DNA of 64,000 nucleotides, taken from assembly GCA_944548615.1 (NCBI GenBank), contig OX155960.1, forward strand, positions 11,470,365 to 11,534,364, written 5' to 3'. This document shows positions 43,325 through 52,085 of the stretch, piece by piece; position 1 is the first letter of the stretch; the number at the start of each line of letters is the position of its first letter. The stretch is from Micropterix aruncella. Taxonomy: Eukaryota; Arthropoda; Insecta; Lepidoptera; Micropterigidae. The notes beneath the pieces are model-generated. The model was not told the DNA's origin. It ran no database searches and saw nothing but the letters and a program-made list of their open reading frames with translations. The position numbers were made by a program, and so were the translations under genes.

Positions 43325-43720
43325 TTCAAGTTTGTTGAGCAGTTCCTCTGATAAATCAATATAAGCCACATCTGCGTAGTCCAGAAAAGGTAAGAGGAGA
43401 GGCTATGCCAGAGATTTGAGCCGAACAAAATCGTTTGAGCGTTTGCAGAGGGTGAAAACTATCAAATAGTTTGTGGCTTACCTCGTCCGGTTGCCGGGAG
43501 AAATGTTCATCGAAAATTAGACCAAGATCATTCACTATCTATCTATCTATATATGGTAATATTGTTTAGTTTTAAATGTGGAAGGGATTTTACGTTTACT
43601 CTAGAGAGCAACTTCCAATGAGTATAGCTTTGGATTTCGAAGGGTTGATTAGTAGACCCATCAGCGCACTTTATTCACAAATGGCTTGAAGATCAGAGGT
43701 CATGTTGGCGAACAAGGCAT
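43325..43720 (-). pseudogene. Jockey-like LINE RT fragment, decayed
   Basis: The - strand reads LINPSKSKAI near 43640 and LLPFLDYADVAYIDLSEELL near 43350-43410, with stops and frameshifts between. A (TATC)n run lies at about 43538-43552. Confidence 0.65.
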
Positions 43721-43839
43721 TGATGGCAATATTCTATACTTTCCGGTATTTATTTGACAGCGCACAGCGAATGGTCAGTAGTGAACAATTCAAGATTCAA
43801 CTCCTATTCAGTAGCCTCCTCGTGTCGAAAACTACCTCG

Positions 43840-44300
43840 GGAAGGACTCTCACATTTCAGGCCTCACGGCTGGTGGATCGGTTTCCCTTGGGGGATTGCC
43901 TCCCGGCGCTCCTGGACGGTTTGCTCGTGCAGCGAAAACCAATCGGTTTGAGCACTCTGACTAGTATCTGAAGGAGTCGGGGGACTATGGAAAAATACTG
44001 TTTCCTAAGCAGCGAGGGTAAATGTTGACCTGTCATCGCCCACTCTTGAAACGATCAGTCGGCCACCTGATCCTGAGTTCAGAGCCAGGCAAAAATTGCC
44101 ACGGTCCGCGAAAGATTCAAACTGAATCACCGCTGAATGTACGGCAGGTAGAGGTCCGTGCAAGCGACTTCGAATCCGTGACCGTCGTCGGTAGGTTGGA
44201 AGTATCTTGATGGTTGATTCCATAGGGAGATGCCAAAACTGGTAGCCAGGGGGCGAGGTGTCCCGCTGGGTTATCTTCCTAGTGCCTCGCCGTAAGGTAT
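43840..44300 (+). mobile_element. REP650, old diverged copy
   Basis: Follows REP650 order: CGGCGCTCCTGGACGGTTTG, CACTCTGACTA, GTTTCCTAA, CTCTTGAAACGA, CACGGTCCGCGA and GCAAGCGACTTCGAA. Many substitutions and no clear ends. Confidence 0.65.
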
Positions 44301-44418
44301 CGGGCTCTGACAGTTTGATAGCTTTGCTGGACAGTAGGTTTGCTCCACGGGAGACAGATCGATCACTATCATTATCATGCGCGCCACTGTTAAGGAACAA
44401 GATTTTTCAAATACTTAC

Positions 44419-44777
44419 CATAACAGTCTGCATATTAGTCTCCACCTGATCGACGGACGAAGCCAGCGACTCGGTATAATTGTGTTCGACACTCTTTGCA
44501 TCGTTTAGCTCCTTCCTCAGCTCCGCTTCCACCTCTTTCCAGTCTTTGACCTCTTGTCTTAAAGCTTCCTCCGTGTTGCGGCTGACGTTCAGATCTCTCT
44601 GCAGCCGATCGCCCCTCACCCGCTCCCTCGTCAATTCACTATGCACACTTTGCAGTTCTGTTTGGAGAGCGCGTATATCCCTCGCACTGTTCTGCTGGCG
44701 GTCGGGCGGCCGACTGCCGCTGTGCACTGGCAAGAAGTCTGGTAACCTTAGATTTTCATTCGAAGCCGCCGATGCTC
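44419..44777 (-). CDS. ENTR1: ENTR1 homologue, coding exon 3
   Basis: Acceptor GATATGCAG (44778 and above) and donor GTAAGT from 44418 down. One base from exon 2 completes Gly, then ASAASNENLRLPDFLPVHSG and a long coiled coil: RDIRALQTELQSVHSELTRE through VEAELRKELNDAKS to SVDQVETNMQTVM. The end aligns with vertebrate ENTR1 DLESVVQQVEQNLELM. The exon ends in phase 0, as exon 4 requires. In vertebrates this coiled coil mediates endosomal adaptor contacts. Confidence 0.92.
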
Positions 44778-45094
44778 CTGCATATCAACAAATGGATATT
44801 ATTATTTCAGTTCAGTTCATTTATTTCACTACTAGTTTATGGACAGTTTACGGACAGTTTATTTATTTCACTATCAGTATTGGACAGTTTAGACTGGGCG
44901 GGAAAATAATGTGTCAGAATGTAAAAACCGGACGTCTTGTCAGGCTTATCGGAATAAAATATGCTTTCGGTTAAACGGCGTAATCATATTTAACATCATA
45001 ATAACATATCAGATTATATACGGCATATAAGTCTGAAGTTCCTAGCCTGACAAATAAATGGCGTTAATATGGCATAAAAATGACACGTTATTTG
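44778..45094. other. ENTR1 intron 2, unassigned part
   Basis: AT-rich, with a GGACAGTTTA motif repeated three times near 44837-44890. No other element recognised. Confidence 0.45.
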
Positions 45095-46515
45095 TTAACC
45101 CGGTCGCTCCGTAACCTCCCTTGCGGGACCAACGGTCGGCTCCCGCCAGATCCGTAACGTCCCTTACGGGACGCAGTGGTCGCCGCTGCGAAAAATGCAA
45201 TTTACAATTCGAAACGCGGCTCTACGCGCTTTCTGAGGGCGCTACGATATGGCCAATATATCGCCAATTCAAGATTTCCATCTGGCAATACCGAAGGCCG
45301 ATTTAAAAAGTGAGGCGACGACGTCATCGTCAGTCATCGCCTGTCACTTTCGCGGTCGTGTTTACTCGCGCGAAGTGGGTGATAAAAACGGTGTTTGTTC
45401 AGTGTTTCTGTGCCATTTACTGGAGAACAGTGAGTAATTTGCATTCTAAAATAGTTTATGAATGAGCATTAGTCATTTGAGATAGTCCGCTGTTTTTCAC
45501 GTATTTTTAAGCAAAATGCTTCGGCGACAACATACGCGTCGGGAAAAAATGCCCGATTTTGTTTCGTAATGTTTATGAAATATCCCGAAATATCGCGAAA
45601 TATGACGTAATATCGCTTTATTTCGCTGATAAAATAGGTATTGCTTCATTTACATCCTAAGTAATCACATAATAAGCCGTATTTTGAACATTATAAGTTG
45701 TTTCGTAATATGACTCGCACAAAGAAATTTGTTTTGATAATTACTTTGAGAGAATTACCATATTTTGAGTGCGATTTTCTAAAGTTTTTCGATGAAATGT
45801 GACTCTTTGGAGTATAATAATTAGTTATTGGACATATAATAAGTATATAATGAGACTTTATATTTGAAAAAATCTAACCAATTTTATATTATGAGCATTC
45901 AAAGTTTATTATCAAGTTTCAAAAGCTAACTCTCAAAACTTTAGATTTTTCTGTAATATCAGACAAAGCTGAAAGTTCTGGTGCGATTTTCTAAGAAGTG
46001 TGATGTAGTAAGTAATAAAGTTATTTTGAAAGAATTTCATATAAAAAAAGACCCTAAATAGTCACAAATTAAAAATATTTTTTTTTTTTTTTACGAGAAT
46101 ACATCAAATTTTTCTTGGCTGAATAACTAAATATTTTTGTATGCAAATAAGTAAAACAAAATAATAGGTTTGGTAAAGCATTTAATAAAGAACATAAGTG
46201 TATTTACAATTTTTGCATATTTTCCGTATTTTGTGATAAAAACATCAAAATGATTTTATAGGCGAGTTTTTTCAGTTCGCCAACTTTGTAATATTTATTC
46301 ATTATTATCTTAATTGTTTTACGAGATAAAGTTATAATGTTTTATATTTCAAATTTCAATGCGGTCATTTTACAGTTATTCTTTTTACGATCCGTATAGT
46401 GGTTTATAACTTATGATCGTTTTCCTCAAGGCCATCGACTCTCGCCAATTTTACGCGCCAAACTGACAAAACAAAAGGGACGGCCGAATGTTTACTTTGC
46501 AAAAGAAGGGGTTAA
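45095..46515 (-). mobile_element. piggyBac-like non-autonomous element, copy 3
   Basis: Inverted relative to copies 1 and 2. TTAA at 45095-45098 and 46512-46515. The left tip is TTAACCCGGTCGCTCCGTAA and the right tip AAGAAGGGGTTAA. The interior matches copies 1 and 2 (for example CGATATTACG, CTTTGGAGTATA and TTTATAGGCGAGTTTTT in order) with moderate divergence. No transposase. Confidence 0.82.
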
Positions 46516-46614
46516 AGAGAATAATACAATGATATAACATATATTTTATCAAATACAAAAAAAATACAAAATTGACACCGATCAAAATGACTAAATGAGA
46601 TATATTTTATAAAT

Positions 46615-47030
46615 AAAAATAAAATACAAACGGAGCTGCCATGGAGTATACCAATCGGAGTCGGGCCCATCATAATACTGTTATTACGCTTCTGGGGGGT
46701 GAGCGGTGTATACCTGACTAATGACCGGCTGGGTTAGGTAGAGAACAGCTGTCTTGCCACATGTGAGCGTTCACCTTACCACCTATTCACTCCCCTTCAA
46801 AGCCATAGAATTTGAGATGTGCAGTTTTGGATAATTTTTCTAGGAAGGAGTTGATTATTTTACTGGAGAGACCAAGATCTTTAAAGAGGTGAAACAGAGA
46901 TTTGGCTGGCACACCACAAGCGCCAACTTTTACCGCATGAAGGTGAACAGTGAAGCCGTTCCGGGTATTAACATTTGCGAGATCACGGTAATTACATAGT
47001 TTATTCCATTGCAGGAAATTCCATTGCAAT
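46615..47030 (-). mobile_element. RLE-type LINE 3' end, inverted
   Basis: The - strand gives the tail (AAATACAAACGGAGCTGCCA on the + strand at 46622) and coding YRDLANVNTRNGFTVHLHAV with KSLFHLFKDLGLS. 5'-truncated. Confidence 0.82.
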
Positions 47031-47046
47031 TATTGTAAAATCTACA

Positions 47047-47291
47047 TTAACCCCTCGAGCCTCAGAGGGACCGATCGGACTCAAACGTAAAAGCACAGTT
47101 GCGCCTCGTTGGGACCGATCGGACTCTAAAGTTAGTATTCTGAAGTTCTAATATGCAACAATTCTAAAGTGCAACCTATTTGGGAGAAATAAATATTTTG
47201 GTCGGCCGCTATAATAAATCTAAAATCTCCATAATTATACATAGTCTTTCAAAGACATGCGCTCGCGAAATCTCGCGGCTCGAGGGGTTAA
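47047..47291. mobile_element. 245-bp TTAA MITE with 15-bp perfect ends
   Basis: The ends are TTAACCCCTCGAGCC and its exact complement. A GGGACCGATCGGACTC unit occurs twice near the left end (47067 and 47108). TTAA target and CCC/GGG tips match piggyBac-type elements. No ORF. Confidence 0.87.
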
Positions 47292-47640
47292 CAAAATATG
47301 TAATCATTGCGATGGCGCATTTAAGGATTTTGGTGTGACCGTACCAAAATCTGCAAATGTCTATGCAAATCTGCAAAAATGTCTAATCTGCAAATATTCG
47401 TCCAAGTTAGGAGATATACATAGAGAAATATAGATAAAAACGACCCAATCATGCCTATAATGATATTCAGAAATTGTTTTTTTAAAATAACGTATCCCAG
47501 TGTCACTTTATAAGTCAATAAGTTGATGAGTCTTCTAAAAGAGTTTTTCAAAAGTCATTAGTTTTTGTATACAGCATGGTAGATATTTGTATGTGCGAAT
47601 CTGGTGGATATTTGTATTTCTATACAAATATCTACCAGAT
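47292..47640. other. intron stretch between two MITEs
   Basis: Contains short repeats of CTGCAAATSTCTA type near 47345-47395 and an imperfect inverted pair around 47580-47640 (GATATTTGTAT/ATACAAATATC). No gene. Confidence 0.45.
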
Positions 47641-47880
47641 TTAACCCCTCGAAAGCCAGCCTTCGCGTGTAAAAAACTGCACTGCAACTTTTTGGTAGAT
47701 TTTGTAAATTTATTTACAATTTACCTACTGACAATTACCTCTTGTTACCTAGTAATTAATTTTGTTAGTCAAGTATATTATATAATAATACAATACACAT
47801 AAGGGCCGGCCGAAATGGTTACGCGCAGATCTGTCAAACGACGCAGTGCCTATAGGCACTGTTGGCGTCCGACGGGTTAA
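47641..47880. mobile_element. 240-bp TTAA MITE beside ENTR1 exon 2
   Basis: Left tip TTAACCCCTCGAAAGCC and right tip GGCGTCCGACGGGTTAA, imperfectly inverted. The body matches the split copy around 10549-12108. Its right end lies 29 bases from the donor of ENTR1 exon 2. Confidence 0.8.
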
Positions 47881-47909
47881 TCATAAGTGAAAAATAATCA
47901 TATTCTTAC

Positions 47910-48638
47910 CAACATTAGAAGCGGCGGGCAAGTCGAACGGGAACGTACTATCAGGCGATACGCTTCTACGATTATTAACACTAAGAGATTCAGTCAAGTC
48001 TAAGTTTAAACGATTAGATAAGTATTGTGGCACTTGCGCTCCGTCTCTTTCAGTCGCATACTCGCAATTGTTCTCACGCACACGATTCGTAGGCAAGTCC
48101 AAAGGCACTGACGCCGCACCACTGCAACCCGCGTAATCAAAGCCGCTGTTGTATTGTAACGGTTCGCTCGTTTTGTTATTCGAGTGGGCCAAATTCGCGG
48201 CGAGCGTGAAATCCGGGAGATTTTCCAAATCGACGGTGACGGGAGCGCTCGAGTTCGAATACGATTGCTCCACTATGATATGATCCTGAACAAAATCGGG
48301 AAGCGAGGGCATTCCGATGTTGTCGCTGCTCGAATTGTTGCGCATGTAATACGGTACGTCGTCGTCGTTCGTGAATAGGTTGCGCTTCGAATCCGTCCTC
48401 TCCGTGATGCTGCACTCTGGCCAGTCTTTGACGGAGTTCTCGTAGCTGCGCAATCGCACCTTTTTGCCGTCGTAGGCGCCGGATTTCGTGGGCGAACGGT
48501 GCGCCGGGCTCGGGTACACTTTAGGCTTGGCGCCTGTGTTTTCGAAAGAGGCCGACGAGCCGTTGGATGATGAGTCGCGCTTCAAAAAATGTTTGAATGA
48601 AAATGGATTTATTTCGTGACGTTGACGAGCGCCCGATT
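47910..48638 (-). CDS. ENTR1: ENTR1 homologue, coding exon 2
   Basis: Acceptor TTTTTATCCAG (48639 and above) and donor GTAAGA from 47909 down. 243 codons' worth, joined to exon 1 through a shared codon. It opens SGARQRHEINPFSFKHFLKR. NPFSF(R/K)xFLK is the N-terminal signature of ENTR1 proteins. The rest is low-complexity, Ser/Asn-rich and probably disordered. It contains SLPDFVQDHIIVEQ and NLPDFTLAANL, and a third LPDF follows in exon 3. An apparent Met start at 48585 is internal. In vertebrates ENTR1 works with retromer in endosomal sorting and in cytokinesis. The same role is inferred here. Confidence 0.9.
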
Positions 48639-48982
48639 CTGGATAAAAAGAAAAAAATACTGTAGGAAAATACTAGAAAAACACCAAGCTTAAATAAATA
48701 AAAAAAACAAGCACTTTGCTGACCCATGCATCCTCAATGGTTCCATAGGATTTGGAATCCATACAAAAATGGGCCAATGACTAGCTATTGAGCCAAAATA
48801 GCGAAAAATGTACTGTGCTGCATATGAGAAAATATAAGCCAACATCAGTTACTTACTTAGCCAAACTCCGCCGAAACCATAGAGGTAACAGAAGGATTTG
48901 GGAATTACATATCACATGATCTAAAGGGGACCGAATACATAAACGCAGTGGTAAAGAAAGTAGACACAACTGTATATGTCAT
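48639..48982. other. ENTR1 intron 1, unassigned part
   Basis: Polypyrimidine tract on the gene strand near 48640-48660, then unremarkable intron sequence up to a REP650 copy. Confidence 0.45.
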
Positions 48983-49666
48983 CCGGGAGCTAATGGGCCT
49001 TTGCTGAGTTGGCCACGAAGACCCATTCTGTTCAGGGTTGGTCACACTCACGGGTCAACACCCATCGGATGGCCTCCACGCATGAAGTGCGAGCCTGGGT
49101 AGGACTCTGGCCCTAGGGTTAGCTTACCCTAGGAATCAACCTTCTGGCGCTCCTGGACGGTCTGCGCTCCGAGCGGGATAAGCCAATCGATTGCGCAATC
49201 TGACTAACAGTCGGGGGAGTCTGGAAGCAGTACTGTTTCCTATATAGCGGGGGTGGTTGCGGACCTTACGGCGACTGCTCTTGAAACGACCTTCGGCTAC
49301 CCGATCCTGGGTGAACAGCCGGGCAAAGGATGCCGTGGACCGCGATAGATTCGATTTACACCGTTTCACCGCTTCGTAAGGGAGAGGACCGCGCAAGCGA
49401 CTTCGAACTCGTAACCAATCGAGAGACTGGAGTAATCTGGTCGCAATTGGAAGTAAGGGCTAGGGTGTAAGCCCGTTGGGTAACACTCCTGGCTATCTCG
49501 CGGTTAAGGCGTTGGCCTCTTAAGGGTTTGTGGTGGAGCTTGACAGTGGACTGTTTTGTCCAAGCCTTCTGCGCTCACTCCAGGGAGATAGAACGACTAA
49601 TCGTTAAAACTTCCTCAGGTGACAGGCTCGCCCGTTGTAGGTGACAACTCTAGTTGTATATGTCAT
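48971..49666 (+). mobile_element. REP650 retroposon, full-length, 12-bp duplication
   Basis: The element at 48983-49654 (672 bp) lies between TGTATATGTCAT at 48971-48982 and 49655-49666. It runs from GGGAGCTAATGGGC to GTTGTAGGTGACAAC. A tRNA-like segment lies at 49493-49591. No coding frame is shared with the other copies. Confidence 0.9.
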
Positions 49667-50459
49667 TCTTTGGTTCCTAATGGTTCTGTGCAGCTTGAGC
49701 CTGATGACCTCCCAAGTAGCACATATTGGCTATATAACGGTCACGACAACGTTATCGCTACAGCTTCTAGTCACAAGAACTGGTCATATAGCAGTCATAT
49801 AAATGTCATAGCAGTCATATAATGTCTATACCGCCGGATAAGGCGCATTTTATACCGTTATAAAGCCAGCGGCTATAAAAGTGTCTCCAATCGATACTTT
49901 ATTACAACTTCTACTCGGGTAATGCTTTGAAATGATATAGAATGATAACGAAAGGAAGCTGCATGATCATTTGCCGTCGCAAACATATAATTCCTAATGG
50001 CTACTAATATATTGTATTTTATTGACTAGGATTTACCTATAATACGTGTATTTTGTTACTTAAAATGCCTTTAAAAATACAATACAAAAATTTTAGGTTA
50101 TAAAGATTCGAGAAAATGGCCAATTTGCTTACATGGCATCTGTAACTTTAATATAACCTTTATAAAACTATAAGTTGCATAAGTGAGGTCCTGGTGACAA
50201 CTTTACAGCTTTCACTCTTTGTTAATCAATTACTGCACCTCAATATGACTATACGCTGTATAAGGGTGGGTCTTGTAACCACTATAAAGCCTTTGGTGGA
50301 GTAAGGGTAATGTTGTGGCTTTTGTTTTGTTTGTTCTGTAAAGGCTATTTATTCGACTACTATACAGCTGTTAGTTATAAAATTGTTATAAATTAGTATG
50401 CTTTATAGCGATTATACCACCCTTATTTGACTAAAAGGCTTTATACAACAAAATTATAT
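49667..50459. other. repeat-like intron stretch rich in TATAA words
   Basis: Scattered imperfect units such as GGCTATATAA, CCGTTATAAAG, GGCTTTATA and TATACAGC appear on both strands and resume after 51205. This may be one old non-autonomous element of unknown class holding the transposon at 50460-51205. Its ends could not be fixed. Confidence 0.4.
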
Positions 50460-51205
50460 GGGTCATTCCATGGTCACTTACATTACATTTCACTAGAATT
50501 GTGGGTTTTTGTTAATAATTTATTGCAAAAGTACCTAATCACTAAAAACAATACATTTTAATTCAATTAGGTGAATGAAAAGGAGCTCTTTATAATAAAT
50601 AATACTCGGTTTAAAAATGTATTCGTCTATTATAAAATAAGTTTAACAAATCACGCGGTCACTTACGTTACACAAATAGGAAACTCTTATCATCGCTCTT
50701 CATTTGGTAAGATAGTTCTGCTCACTGGAAGTGTTTAGAAATGTAGACAAAATAAATTCACAAACATTACTGTCTTAGAGTAATTATTTATAATAAATAA
50801 TTACAAAATATTAATCAAATGTATAGAATTTTATCCTTTTTGTTCGGTCACTTACATTACCGCAAATGGGTCACTTACATTACAATCATTTTTCATGCAA
50901 TTTTGTTTTTGTTATTTATTAGTTTTTACATACAATTGAAAATAAAGACTACATTTAAGTTATCTTAAAAAGAAATGAGGTACGTAACAGATAAATTTTA
51001 CGAGTTTAGGGTTCCTGAATTCTACGTTTCAGTCGAGCTAATGGAATGTCATCATCTGAATCACTATCTGAACACAACCCATACACCTGTGCGTAGTAGC
51101 TGTTTCTTTTCTTGTATACCTGTACCAGAGGTCAAAGATTAGAAAAGTCTCCATGTTTCATGTTTTTTTTTAAATTGTCGATTCCTACTTCTCATGGAAT
51201 GACCC
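50460..51205. mobile_element. non-autonomous DNA transposon with 13-bp ends
   Basis: Inverted ends GGGTCATTCCATG (50460-50472) and CATGGAATGACCC (51193-51205), with ATAT on both sides as a possible short duplication. The 15-base word GGTCACTTACRTTAC occurs four times (50472, 50657, 50846, 50869). No transposase frame. Superfamily not assigned. Confidence 0.72.
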
Positions 51206-51470
51206 ATATGACTAAACGGTAATATAAGCCAAACTGCTTTAAATGACACATTTACAAAGCTGAGAGTTAATCTGAACGCCTTTACATGATGTTTAATCAG
51301 CTTAAAGCTATATTTGGCACTTCTTATATGGCTTTTGTGATTGTTGGGTGTTGACTGTTAGACTATCTATATTAATTACACGTTTGAAATGCATCTTATT
51401 GTTCAGTTACAGGTACCTACTTCTAACATATTTTTTTTACATTAAACCAGTAAACCATTTGCTGCATCGA

Positions 51471-51590
51471 TTACGGGATAGAGAACTGCATCGAACACTA
51501 GAAATATCTTTGAAACAGGTACAACTCATGGAGAACCTTTGTGACACCTTGAACTCACCATCATCACAATATATCATAAATCACCGATGA
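51471..51590 (+). CDS. possible terminal exon or gene fragment
   Basis: After a pyrimidine-rich tract and AACCAG at about 51445-51450, a frame reads VNHLLHRLRDRELHRTLEI, SLKQVQLMENLCDTLNS and stops at 51590. The composition looks like a real helical protein rather than chance AT-rich translation. I do not recognise it. It lies in ENTR1 intron 1 on the opposite strand, and no partner exon was found. It may be a displaced gene fragment. Confidence 0.3.
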   Translation, partial: LRDRELHRTLEISLKQVQLMENLCDTLNSPSSQYIINHR

Positions 51591-51686
51591 ACAGCAACGC
51601 TGATGAACGCTACACACAGAATAAGTCAAAGTCAAAACTCTTGCGCCGTCTGAAAACGCGACTAAAAATTAAATAAAATGCCTCAC

Positions 51687-51867
51687 TGGTCGGAGATTCT
51701 TTTTCCTCGGTCTTCATGTCGTCCGAAAAATCAATGCCAATTGAACATTTAGATTTTGGTGGCTCATCGCTGGCTGGTTCCCCGGCGGCATTTTCTTCGT
51801 TTGGAGCGACTTCATTTGAATTATTTGAATTATCTTTGTCGGAAGAAACCTCTTTGCCTTCCGCCAT
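51687..51867 (-). CDS. ENTR1: ENTR1 homologue, first coding exon
   Basis: ATG at 51867-51865. Encodes MAEGKEVSSDKDNSNNSNEV and a further acidic, disordered stretch ending KTEEKESPT plus one base. Donor GTGAGG from 51686 down. The leftover base a joins aa at 48638 to keep the frame into the conserved NPFSF motif of exon 2. Six exons total 1500 bases including the stop, so 499 residues, close to the family's usual size. No upstream in-frame ATG is evident. A foldback MITE begins 111 bases upstream, in the presumed promoter or 5' leader. Confidence 0.85.
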
Positions 51868-52085
51868 GATTACACTTTTTGATCAGTGCTTTTTGACAGT
51901 TCAGTCAGTGTGGTCAGATTTCAAAACGGAAAAATACCACCGGCTAATTAGAAAAATATACCATTTCAAACTTTGTAGGGCGTTTACACTCTCGCGCGAG
52001 GGGCGAGGCGAGACGCAAAACCATATCGGTAAACAAATGGAACAGAGGCAAAGCTTCTAACGAGCGTACAAAATGTTTACCTACT

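Noticed and set aside
48583..48585. ATG at 48585 as the ENTR1 start
   Set aside because: The frame continues upstream through the conserved NPFSFKHFLK block to a splice acceptor and joins exon 1 in phase.
49136..49396. 86-residue frame on the - strand in REP650
   Set aside because: The same region in other copies is interrupted, so it is treated as non-coding repeat.
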